Shown: piece by piece, positions 37,938 to 48,281 of the stretch
Layout: the number at the start of each line of letters is the position of its first letter
How positions within the stretch are numbered: position 1 is the first letter of the stretch
NCBI RefSeq assembly: GCF_032884065.1
Contig: NC_088868.1
Location: 7,708,758 to 7,772,757, forward strand
From: Artemia franciscana
Taxonomy: Eukaryota > Arthropoda > Branchiopoda > Anostraca > Artemiidae
DNA: 64,000 nt
Reading direction: 5' to 3'
Made by a program: the position numbers and the translations under genes
Notes under the pieces: model-generated
Database searches by the model: none
Seen by the model: the letters and a program-made list of their open reading frames with translations, nothing else
Told to the model about the DNA's origin: nothing

Positions 37938-38026
<89 letters not shown>
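37938..38026. repeat. (TA)n tract at a Helitron 3' end
   Basis: About 88 bp of TA directly next to the 3' end of the minus-strand Helitron. A shorter TA tract (38811-38858) lies just past its 5' end. Confidence 0.9.
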
Positions 38027-38029
<3 letters not shown>

Positions 38030-38804
38030 CTGTTAGGGTGGCGCTTCGCGCCACCCCAACACCTAGTTGGTGGGGCCGCTTCGCGCCCCCACCAATATAC
38101 AACATTCTTCGCTGTCCCATTGTCTGTGCGTATAAATAGATTGTCAGGTTTACCGACTCTTGAACATACAACATATAATTGTCCATGGGAATAACAATCC
38201 GAATTCAGATCTATACCTCATTATTCTAATGATTGCCCTTGAGCTTTGTTGATGGTGATTGCTAATCGAACATTCCCTGTATCCCCGTCGTCATTTATAT
38301 ATCCCCCTGTGCCCCCCGGCGTCCCCGTTGTAGTTGTGTCCCTGTGTCCCGGTCGTCATTTATATTCCATGTGTCCCGGTCGTCATTTGTGTCCCGGTGT
38401 CCCAGTCTGTAATTTCTCTTTGAGTGTCCCGGTCGTCATTTATATTCCCTGTGTCCCGGTCGTCATTTGTGTCCCGGTGTACCGGTCTATAATTTCTCTT
38501 CAAACATTCCCTGTGACCCGGTCGTCATTTATATATCCCCCCTGTGCCCCCGGCGTCCCCGTTGTAGTTTTTCTCTTTGAGTGTCCCGGTCGTCATTTAT
38601 ATTCCCTGTGTCCCGGTCGTCATTTGTGTCCCGGTGTGTAATATCATCAGTTGACAAACATGACGTCAGTCGACAAATAACTTCATGACGACATACAGAT
38701 CAATCCTTATAATGACGTCAGTCGACAAACATGACATCAGTCGACACACAAACATGACGTCAGTCAACAAACACACACAAACAACTTATTTTTATATATA
38801 TAGA
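38026..38804 (-). mobile_element. Non-autonomous Helitron, minus strand, 779 bp
   Basis: On minus, the 5' TC is at 38804-38803, followed by TATATATATAAAAATAAGTTG and three TGACGTCA motifs (38755-38762, 38713-38720, 38661-38668). The minisatellite of GACCGGGACACA units covers 38.28-38.64 kb and the helicase remnant 38.10-38.26 kb. The 3' hairpin with GAA loop is present, but the terminal CTAG has changed to TTAA (38029-38026). The internal GTGGGACACAGGG/ACTTACGCGCG block is deleted. Frames inside are remnants only. Confidence 0.8.
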
Positions 38805-38808
38805 TAGA

Positions 38809-38810
<2 letters not shown>

Positions 38811-38858
<48 letters not shown>
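38811..38858. repeat. (TA)n tract
   Basis: A short TA tract just beyond the 5' end of the 38026-38804 Helitron, before the decayed LINE. Confidence 0.9.
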
Positions 38859-38862
<4 letters not shown>

Positions 38863-39903
38863 ATAACAATAAAATTAGTGACTTTATCCTGGCTATTATA
38901 CAACTCAACAAAACTCTTGCGATATCTTTCATGATTAGCGGGGACGGGAGTCAGTTTGGGGACTTTTAGGGATTTTATACGGGACGGTCCGTTGCAGGCG
39001 GGAAGGTAGGGTTCAGAGATGATGGAACTTAATCGGGGAACAGACAGGGTCTTGGAACCGAAACAAAGGCACAAGAGGTTCCTTCTCTCGGCCAAAGTGA
39101 GGAGCTTGAACCTACCCAGTAGATAATGATATGGAACCTTTCCTTCACCATTTATGATCCAAAGGGCTCGTTTTTGAGTATTTTCAATCTTAGACCGAAA
39201 TGCCATACTGGACAAGCAAACTTCAGTATTGGCCAAATAAAAGAACAATAAAGTTTGAGAAGATCCTTAGTGAGGCAAGAAAATTTAATCAAAAGTTTTA
39301 GAAGGGAAACCTAAGAGGAAGCTTGTATGAGGATGTTTTGAACATGGGCCTCCCACTTCAAGTCAGCAATAATTGGAAAGAAGGATGATTAAATAAAACT
39401 AACTGTCATAACTGACAATTTAATAGCGTTAACTTTCATCTTCAACAAAGAAGCCTCCTATGTGACATCATCAAGTAATGTCATATTGAGCTCTTAATAT
39501 TTCACTATCGCTCTCTATGGTCAGTCATTAGGCTATTAACCATTATAAGAAATGAAATGGGACCCATTAGGGATCCTGGGAGACCCCATAAAAGATAGGA
39601 AGGGGATCGGAATAAACATTTGTAATATTTAAGAACTAGAAAACAATTTGTTCAAAAGGAGGATACGACTTTGACAAGAAAGGGGCTCACTTGAAACTCC
39701 GTCAGCAGTTTATTTACAAGGAAATTGTGGTCAATTGAGTCGAATGCTTTTTGGAGATCAATTAATAAAACATTCAACCAAGTATCAGGGGTTTCAAGAT
39801 CTTTAAGAATGGTGTCAAGAAGACTAAAAAAGTAGTGTGAAGGAGATGCCTCCTTCAGGTTTCCAAATTGTTGTAATTCAAGAATCTCTGCCTTTAACCA
39901 ATT

Positions 39904-40395
39904 AAATAAAAAAAGTTTTTTTTAACTGAAATTAAGGAGCGATATTAAAACTTAAAACGAACAGAAATTACTCCGTATATGAAAGGGACTGTTCCCTCCT
40001 CAACGCCCCGCTCTTTACGCTAAAGCTTGACTCTTTCTCTCAACTCTACTTTTTAAAACAGTAAAAAACTTGAATTTTTTGAAAAAACTTAAAGAGCTTG
40101 AAATTTCTATAGTAGGGTTTTCTAATACGCTGAATCTGATGGTGTGATTTCTGTTAAGATTCTATGACTTTTAAGGAGTGTTTCCCCCTATTTTCTAAAA
40201 TAAGGCAAATTTTCTCAGGCTCGTAACTTTTGATGGGTAAGTCTAAACTTGATGAAACTTACATATTTAAAATCATCATTAAAATAAGATTCTTTTGATG
40301 TAGCTATTGTTATAAAAAATCCGTTTTTTAGAGTTTCGGTTACTATTGAGCCGGGTCGCTCCTTACTACAGTTCGTTACCACGAACTGTTTGATT
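39904..40395. mobile_element. Hairpin-ended Helitron-like element nested in the LINE
   Basis: About 492 bp interrupts the RT of the decayed LINE, and taking it out restores the LINE frame, so its ends are known within about 3 bp (an ATT is present at both edges). It has a 10-bp subterminal inverted repeat (39933-39942 TAAGGAGCGA and 40356-40365 TCGCTCCTTA) and a right-end hairpin CAGTTCGT-TACC-ACGAACTG (40369-40388). Other copies lie at 62.2-62.5 and 52.5-52.63 kb. No coding sequence. Insertion without a long target duplication and with a terminal hairpin fits a non-autonomous Helentron/Helitron-like element; a 3-bp ATT duplication is the alternative reading. Confidence 0.65.
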
Positions 40396-41039
40396 TGCTA
40401 AGAGACCCTCGTACATTTTTGAGAAAACTGGGGTCAAGGTGATTGGTCGTACTCTCAATCACCCAGTCTTGGCACATGGATAAGGGTGAGAAATAGACAA
40501 TCCTTTTCGAAAATCATTGTTCCAACCCCCCTTTTCCCCCAGTGAGTGGTCAACCGGGCATAGCTTCGTAAACTCCTGAAAACCATTCATTTAAGATCCA
40601 AATTTTTGCGCCTGGACTTCAGTAACTGCAATTATATCAATATGGTTTAAATTTGCTGTTGCTTCTAACTCAGTTAACTTTTCGAAATTTGAACTTTCGG
40701 CGTTCGTAAGGAGGAAAAACGGGGAAATGATAACGTTTTTTTTAATCAAACTTTCTAATAACAGATTTTTTCAGAAAAGCTGTATTCTGAGGCAACTTTG
40801 ACGGGGTGTAAGCATTAAAGTTAATGCTAGGAGTGGGAAGAACATCACCTAAAAGTAAAATATAATCATTCGGGGTATTGGTGGAAGGTTTGTCGTAAGA
40901 CTCAAACTCACCACCCTAGACCGAGTTGGGGTCTAGGGTGTAATTTTACGGTGTAATTACCTTCAACTTCAAAAGTTGGGGGTATTTCAGAGAGCTGCGG
41001 GTAAAAGTTTCCTGGTGTTCCAACGATTCTCCAAGATCA

Positions 41040-41125
41040 GTTTCTTCTAATGTCAAAACATGTAATGTCAAAACATGTCTAATGTCAAAACATGTTCTTC
41101 TAATGTCAAAACATTGTGTCAAAAC
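41040..41125. repeat. Short tandem repeat TAATGTCAAAACATG
   Basis: Five or so copies of a (TC)TAATGTCAAAACATG unit, some truncated, inside the decayed LINE. Confidence 0.85.
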
Positions 41126-41594
41126 AGTGGGACGGCGTGACTCATAGTAGAAACGCAGGATGCTGATATCTTAGGAAATATAGATCTAGGGATTGGGAGG
41201 AAGATTGGCGAAGAAGGAAGGAGGGGGAAAGCTCCAAGGGAAACAGGAGAGATGTACTGAGCCTGTCTGACCCACGGTGACCCGTGGTTGAAAAAGGTTG
41301 TCGTGGGCGTGATTGGGGGGGGGGGCCGGAAAGGCGGGTTTCTTTGATTCAGCTATTGACCCTTTCGTCTCGACAAGTCTTTCGGCATCGGCTCGGGTCA
41401 AGGATTATTGCTTGAAGAATAGATCTTCTAAACAATCTGCCTATGGCTTGGCATATCATAATAGAATACTGGATCACGGTTGAAACGATTAAATCGAGAC
41501 AAACGGTCAAAATACTTAAAAGGCATAGGACGATTAATAAGAGATTTTAAATTACTAGCACTATGAGTAAAACTGCACAACTTGTTGACGCAAG

Positions 41595-41705
41595 CCATCA
41601 TAGCAAACATAGCATCATAGCATCACATAGCATCACATAGCATAACATCATATAGCATCACATAGCATCATAGCATCATAGCAAACAGCCATCATAGGGC
41701 AAACA
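41595..41705. repeat. CATAGCATCA tandem repeat
   Basis: Around ten variable copies of CATAGCATCA(CATAG) between two ORF1 zinc-finger segments of the decayed LINE. It has expanded within coding sequence and broken the frame. Confidence 0.85.
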
Positions 41706-41944
41706 GGCATGATCAAAATTGCAAGTTGTTGCTTTGCACTTTTTCAGTTTGTATTTTCGGCATATGTGTGGAAATTCACAGTTCTCTTTTTTGTTGCGGG
41801 AGCCTCCTTCGAAATACTTGCACGCTTTATTTACACGGGAATTTCCTCGTTGATTTGGTTGTTTCTTCTGATCAGTAACATTTTCGCTTTCATGAATAGA
41901 CGGACATTGTTTACCAAGTTGGCATGCACCAGTTGACATAAAAA

Positions 41945-42370
41945 AGAAACGCTTTTTTCATAATATTTTTATAACAGAACAAAAAACGGCAAAGAAGAGG
42001 GAAAATCAGGAAAATAAAAGCCAGTGGAAAATAGAAGAAAAAATTATGCAAACATTTCGGTCGAGACCTCCACTCAACCCTCCTCACTGCAAAAAAAAAC
42101 AACAATGAATCTAAAGTAAGGACCCTGTCAAAGTAAGAATGAAAGGGTAACTGAATAAAAACTACAACACTGAATGACATTTTACAATCTTATTTTATGT
42201 ATAGCATTCTTAATAAGTATATCATAAATGGGGCTTATAAGAGTTTCTCCAGTGTCTCTATTGAGGGCAACCTTTAGGTGAATGTGCTTTATCTCCGCTG
42301 CCTCCCGGGAAACATGCATGAGACCTTCAACAAGGGCAATAATGCAGGTATTATCAAACAAAATGAAATG
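41945..42370 (-). pseudogene. Penelope-like element 3' end fragment, minus strand
   Basis: Read on minus, 42370-42230 encodes the end of the Penelope endonuclease region (CIIALVEGLMHV, AAEIKHIHLKVALNRDTGET) and then 3' UTR sequence. The same parts appear on plus at 44680-44830 and 46370-46530. It is adjacent to the CCCH LINE start at 41940. It gives an outside copy for judging the insertion in the longer Penelope. Confidence 0.75.
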
Positions 42371-43220
42371 AATTGGGTTAATTAACCTAATTAGCCAGCA
42401 AGAATTTTTATAGTGTTTTAGGGTAAAGAGAATTTTTCCGAATCTTCTCCGTTTTGCCTAAATCTAGGTACACAATCGGAGAAGTAATTTTGTGATAAGA
42501 TTGGCTTTCAGTCATTAATCCACATTTTAAAAGACCAAAAAACAACTTTTTTTCTAAGTAATACAATTTAAAAAACTCGACATTTTTTACAGCAAAACCT
42601 TCCACCGGCAGATTTTCAGCAGATATCTAAAATAGCTGAAAATTCTTTCCACCCTGACTTTTTTATGGCTAAGACTAGCTAATCCAAAAAAAAATTAATT
42701 AGAATACGAAAAATTTAAAAATTCCAGATGTTTTCTTCCTAGATTCTGTCCTGGTCCGGCCATTTGGAACCTATTTTCTAAAGTTTTGACACCAGATGAA
42801 ACCCATGCCTTGTGTAAGGGGTCTAAATTTCGCTTGCCTCAAACACGAGTAAATTTCACAGAGATAATTTCCAGTGTTGAAGCGGGTATATTTGGTTCAC
42901 GATGTGTTGTGGAAAATCCAGATTCACTTCGAGAAGAGGTGGTTAAGAATATTCTCGATTTTACTCCGTATTCCTCAAGCTAAAAAACAATCAGGAGACA
43001 AATTCTCAAAATTTAACAAAAGACCCAGACATCATTATTACCAGGGCTGATAAACGGAATGAAATTGTTATCCCCGATAAAAATTCATACAGTAAAAAGT
43101 TACGGCTATTTTATCCAACACTCACACTTATAAGCCTACATATTCAGACCCCATCAATAGGTTCACCCGTGAAGTACGAAAGGAGCTAGGGATTTTGCAA
43201 ACTGAAAGACTTATTACTCC

Positions 43221-43400
<180 letters not shown>

Positions 43401-45028
43401 ATTATATTATTTTATCCTAAAGGTTACTCGGCTCCTAAATTTAACGGTCTCCCAAAAATACACAAAGATGGAGTTCCTCTTCACTCAATTGTGACTTCTT
43501 ATAGCTCCCCGGCTACCAGACTGGAAAAATGGTTGTCCACAATTTTTCGTCCCCTTGTGCCTACGCTAACTTCATAAACTAAAAATTCAGTTCACCTTGT
43601 CGAAAAATTAAAAGATACAGATACAAAAAAGATACGATCTTGGTAAGTTCCGATGTCATTTCTATGTATACATCTTGTGATATTAAAAAATGTAAACTTG
43701 CTCTTCAAAGGAAACTAGAAGATAATATTGACCAAATGGACTGCAAAACACTAGATCTTGAAACTATTATGCGTCTCGTCCGTCTTGGCAATAGTTCTTC
43801 CTTATATTTCCGAAACAATAACCAGTACTTCACCCAAATTATGGGTCTACCAATGGGTACGAGCCTTTTACCGTTTTTCACCATTTTTTATACGGAATTC
43901 ATTGAAACCTCTGCTTTGAAAACATCGGTTCTGGGGTCGGTTTGTGGATGATGTTATTTCTGTGACAGATCATGGAAGGGAGTCGCTTAACTCCTTCTTG
44001 ACTCATCTAAACCCTTTGGACTGTAATCTTCAGTTCACCTTAGAACTAGAAGATAACCACAAATAGCCTTTTCTAGACATCTTAATTTTCAATAAGTATC
44101 TTAGCCTAGCATTTTCTATTTACAGAAACCCTAGATATAACGATAGGTATTTCTATTTTTTCTTCCAACCACTCTCCTTTAATAAAAAGAGGAGTAGTTA
44201 TTTCTTTGCTTGATCATGTAATAAGAATATTCTCAAGAGGTCACATAGTCCCTGGATTGAACTATCTTAAGAACATTTAATTTTGCATTAGGTATCCCAT
44301 AAAATTACTTGAATCCATCATAGAAAAAAGACAAAACAAGGCAGAAAAGAATGCATAAATTCCACAAAACCCAACAAATGTCATCCCCTTAGTGGATGAG
44401 AAGAAACTTTTCACTGTTCTACCCTATTTTTCGAAAAACACCGCCTTAATGTCACTTAATGTTTCAACAGCGGCAAAGATAAGACCACCCCTATTCTGGG
44501 TAGTGGCGCTTGTAGAATTTTCTGTTTTTGTGACTGTTTTTATGTCGGTAGAACCAAACAGAAATTAGGGGAGAGGTTATCAAAACACAGTTCCTCAATC
44601 GGAAAAGCCATGGGGCTACGCCGAAGGCCTCAGACTTTTGATTCTGCATTGGCTCAACATGTCTATGACAGCCCACATCATTTCATTTTGTTTGATAATA
44701 CCTCCATTATTGCCCTTGTTGAAGGTCTCATGCAAGTTTTCAGGGAGGCAGTTGAAATAAAAAAGCACATTCACCTAAAGGTCGCCCTTAATAGACACAC
44801 TGGAGAAACTGGAGAAGTCCCATTTATGATGAACTTATTAATTTCGATTATTTTTATATCCGTCCACAAAATTATATTTCAGAACCAAATAAAGTCCTTG
44901 ATAATACCCTACCTGGCAAGCAACTAACTTTTAAGAATATTTTACATAAAAAGAGATTGTGAAATGCCATTTAGTATTGGATTTCTTATTCAGTTACCCT
45001 TTCATCGTTACTTGGAAAGGGTCCTTAT

Positions 45029-46352
45029 TGTGTTGCGAGAGCAACACTTTGGTTTTGTCGTGTTTTTTTTTTTTTTTTGTTCCTAGCACCCCGATTTCAG
45101 CTTATTCCTAGAAAGTGGTAAGGGTCTAACCTCTGCGGTTTTTACGGAAAGTGTGGACCTTAGGCCGGATTGATGAATATGACTTTACATTTTGGAAAGC
45201 TTCGTAGAACTCTTGCCTGGGGCCAAAAAGGATGGTTTTTGCTTGTCCTTGAGCCAGAGCCTATAGTGTGTGAAGTGAAGAGGAGTTGTATAGCCTATGT
45301 CAGAGAGGACTATCTGAAGTTATGCAGCCAAGCTTTCGTTTCATCAAACCATGTTTCTGCTTTCGAGTGGAAAGCTCCGTTCTAGCAGGCAAGCAGGCAG
45401 GCACCAGTTTCAAATTGAAGATGGACTAAAATCTATAAGTATTAAATATATTCGACAGTTACCCTGCCCCACAGCCAATATATCTTCTTTGAGTGATAAA
45501 TAGAAAAATTTAGAGAAGCAAAAAAGCGGCATTTTCCCACGGGTCCGAAAGTGCTGCCATCTATTGTTTCTACCCATTTCTGTTCGTGATTTCAGCTGAG
45601 TTTATCATTCGGTTTTTCGCACTTGGGATTGCGGTAGAGAAATGGTATCAGATGTGCCTCTTAAACTTTAAAAGTTCTCTCATTGCTAAAGAAATTAGAG
45701 TTTATCCTTTGCTCCTTTCTAAGTGATGACGTTAGAAAGTTGGCCTACGGCAAAAAAGTCAACTTTTGAACTAAGACAGATAGATTTTTTTTTTCGACGG
45801 CAGTCGATAGCTTTTGATAAGCTGATCAAAGTATATGTCATCCATTTTTTTGTACAAAAATTCCTTCATGAGATATACCAGTTTGAAAGTTTAAAGGGGT
45901 TGACAACTTCAGTAGTAAGGTACACACTGAAACCAAAAATAGGCCGATACCAATTGCGAGACATATAGGGGAGTTGTAAGCAACAGTCGGCTGTTAGCTC
46001 ATAATCATCCTCGGCAATGAGGGGTTCGCAACTCTTACTAGTTGGTGTACCTATTTTTTGTTTCCGTTGTATTTGATGGTAAGACCAATTTGGTTCCAGT
46101 GGTAAGACATGTAGGGGACTTGTAAGTAATAATCGGCTGTAAGGCTACAATCATCTTTAGCAATGAGGAGTTTGCAATTTTTGCGAGTTGGTGTACCTAG
46201 TATGTATTTTAGCATCCTTACAGATTAACAACTTCAGCGTTTAGTCGCAGCGAGGAAACAAAACCAAAGTGTTGCTCTCGCAACACTTTACTCGGCGAAG
46301 CCGAGCAGAGGTTGCCGCAACACCTCACGTTGCCCATGCAACGTAGATCTAG
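45029..46352 (+). mobile_element. Helitron-like element with 29-bp inverted repeats
   Basis: It interrupts the Penelope 3' UTR; comparison with the 41945-42370 copy gives the edges. A perfect 29-bp inverted repeat lies at 45030-45058 and 46258-46286 (GTGTTGCGAGAGCAACAC at its outer end, itself a hairpin). Beyond the right repeat is a 66-bp tail with CTCGGC-GAA-GCCGAG (46291-46305), a second hairpin ACGTTGC-CCAT-GCAACGT (46327-46344), then CTAG at 46349-46352 before T. This is a Helitron-style 3' end. The interior (45.1-46.2 kb) has no recognised protein and includes two copies of an ATAGGGGA(G/C)TTGTAAG(C/T)AA unit near 45965 and 46112. Confidence 0.65.
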
Positions 46353-46637
46353 TTTTAGTTTCAGTGTGTATTTCGAGGTCTTTTTTTTTCTGTATTTTTA
46401 TTATTCTGCACTGAGGACGTTTGAGCGGAGTTCTCAACCGAAATATTTGCATAATTTTTTCTTCTGTTTTACACTGGTTGTTATTGTCCTCGTTTTCTCT
46501 CTTCTTCGCGATGTTTTGTTTTGTCGTGATTAGCCAGTGTGGTCTTAGAAATTATTTAATATTTTTATTTACTCTTTATAATCTACAGTAAATCCTTTTT
46601 TACAGAAAAGTAGATCGTTTCAAACTTCATTCTAATG

Positions 46638-46648
46638 ATACACACTAT
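46638..46648. repeat. Target site duplication, left copy
   Basis: ATACACACTAT here is identical to 51471-51481 and directly flanks the (ATG)n-tailed end of the LINE. An 11-bp duplication is normal for target-primed reverse transcription. Confidence 0.85.
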
Positions 46649-46817
46649 GATGATGATGATGATTTTATTAAGTGATTAAACCTTTACAAGTATTTCACTG
46701 CTAAATGTCTAAAAACTAACACTATAAAGGAAGAAAAAAAAAAAACAATAGAATAAATGAGACTAATAAGTGCTACAATCAAAGACAACAATCAGGTATA
46801 AATATCAAATATTAACA

Positions 46818-48281
46818 TCAAACCAGTCTTCTAGTCGAATACAAAAATCTGTTCAAGCATTTCCTCAATACTTTATCAGAAATTACTGAGCCAGGACAAA
46901 ATGGGAAATTAATTCCTAAAGAATGGAGTTCTAGTTCCATACCAAAACGTTGTAAGAAATAAACAGGACAAGTAAACAGGAAGTGGCTACAAGTTTCACT
47001 TTCACCACAAATGCACTCTCCGCTTCTAGCTTTTCCAATTTTACTTAAGAAATAATTTAACCGACAATGTCCTGTTATAATTTGCGTAAGCTGGTGTGTA
47101 ATATTCATTTTAGAAGCAGCTATTAAATGGTCTTTTGATGGAAAGAATTGTATTGGCCATGAACTCACTCTATTAGTGAAACCTTGATACCAATTTTCAT
47201 AAAGAGCAATTTTCAGTTTACGTCTATCTAAGGGAAAGGAAGGTGAGCTATCATCGGATTGAACATCCAAAAAATTTTTTATAATCTCATCTGTGTATAC
47301 ACTGTGTGATTTTGTTCTGCTGGATATTGGGATACCCGGTTTAGAAAATTCTGGCCAGTATTCTGGTCTACCCTTTTTTGCGTAGCGCATAATTGTTAAT
47401 TCTTTAGCTCTCAAATCTATTGGTAAAACTCCTGCTAACGCTGTAAGTACGTCAGTTTGAGCGGTGCGAAAAGATTTTGTGATCAAAATTAGAGAAAGCC
47501 TTTGAACTGAGCTTAGCATTCGGACAATATATTTTTTATTTAAAGCTGCAATCCATACCGGGACTGCATATAGAATCGTGCTTTCTATAACCGACAGGTA
47601 CATATTCTTAAGAGCACGAGGTTTTAGCCCCCAAGTAAATTTAGCTGCACACATCAATTTTGTAGAATATTGTTTTGCAGAATTTATCCGGTTTCTAATA
47701 TGTTCTGTCCATAATAACTTCCTGTCTAAGGTAACTCCCAAATATTTAGCTTTTTCTTTTATTTCAATTACATTACCATTAAAAACAAGGGCAGGCTTAG
47801 GAAAAATTCGTTTACTAGTGAAAATAGCTGCTACTGTTTTCTTTGAATCAAAAACTAATTTATTATTACTCGCCCAACGATCAAAGATTCGAAAAACCTC
47901 AGAGGTTGTAAACTCTAAATCACTTTTAGTCTTGCCCGCAATGATAACACATACATCATCAGCATAAGCTTGTATGTGAGAATTATTGGGCAAATTTAAA
48001 TCTAACAAATCATTAATATTAATATTCCATAAAAATGGTGATAATATTCCACCTTGTGGACAGGATTTCTCAATATTTAAAGAAAACTCATTATTATATG
48101 ATACAATTCTGTCTGATAGATAGCTATGCAACAACTTAACCATCCAAATTGGGCATCCGGAATCTTTTAATTTATTCACAATGCCAGGGTGCCAAGCGTT
48201 GTTAAATGCACCTCGTATATCAAAAAACAGGCACAGCGTGAGAAGTTTATGTTGCTTGTTTTTTTCAATATTTTGTAACAA
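46818..48281 (-). CDS. LINE ORF2 part 2: RT palm/thumb and C-terminal finger
   Basis: 487 codons to a stop at 46818. It reads on from part 1 after a one-base frameshift in the TTACAAAATATTG region (about 48270), so its first Met is not a real start. Motifs are FFDIRGAFNNAWH (RT motif A), SCPQGGILSPFLWN (motif B), QAYADDVCV (motif C, catalytic YADD intact) and KYLGVTLD (motif D/E region). Near the C-terminus are GHCRLNYFLSKIG, then CICGESETCSHFLFTCP, a CCHC-type finger typical of this LINE group. All catalytic residues seem present, so only the frameshift separates it from a complete polyprotein. Confidence 0.9.
   Translation of the reverse strand: MLQNIEKNKQHKLLTLCLFFDIRGAFNNAWHPGIVNKLKDSGCPIWMVKLLHSYLSDRIVSYNNEFSLNIEKSCPQGGILSPFLWNININDLLDLNLPNNSHIQAYADDVCVIIAGKTKSDLEFTTSEVFRIFDRWASNNKLVFDSKKTVAAIFTSKRIFPKPALVFNGNVIEIKEKAKYLGVTLDRKLLWTEHIRNRINSAKQYSTKLMCAAKFTWGLKPRALKNMYLSVIESTILYAVPVWIAALNKKYIVRMLSSVQRLSLILITKSFRTAQTDVLTALAGVLPIDLRAKELTIMRYAKKGRPEYWPEFSKPGIPISSRTKSHSVYTDEIIKNFLDVQSDDSSPSFPLDRRKLKIALYENWYQGFTNRVSSWPIQFFPSKDHLIAASKMNITHQLTQIITGHCRLNYFLSKIGKARSGECICGESETCSHFLFTCPVYFLQRFGMELELHSLGINFPFCPGSVISDKVLRKCLNRFLYSTRRLV

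Larger units (their letters stand above)
38865..41940 (-). pseudogene. Decayed LINE with CCCH-type ORF1, minus strand
   Basis: In minus order: an ORF1-like part at 41940-41676 with zinc-finger patterns ACQLGKQCPSIH, NCEFPH and CRKYKLKKCKATTCNFDH (C-x7-C-x4-C-x3-H), and a further ACVNKLCSFTH near 41590. A trace of endonuclease follows near 40.65 kb (ELEATANLNHIDIIAVTEVQ). RT follows at about 40.50-40.39 kb (RPITLTPVFSKMYEGLL) and, after a nested element, at 39.9-39.7 kb (VLLIDLQKAFDSIDHN). The C-terminal part is at 39248-38870 (FRSKIENTQKRALWIINGEG). Most of the endonuclease is deleted and stops are frequent, so it is inactive. CCCH fingers in place of CCHC knuckles are less usual. Linking the CCCH part to this LINE rests on order and strand. 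Confidence 0.7.
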
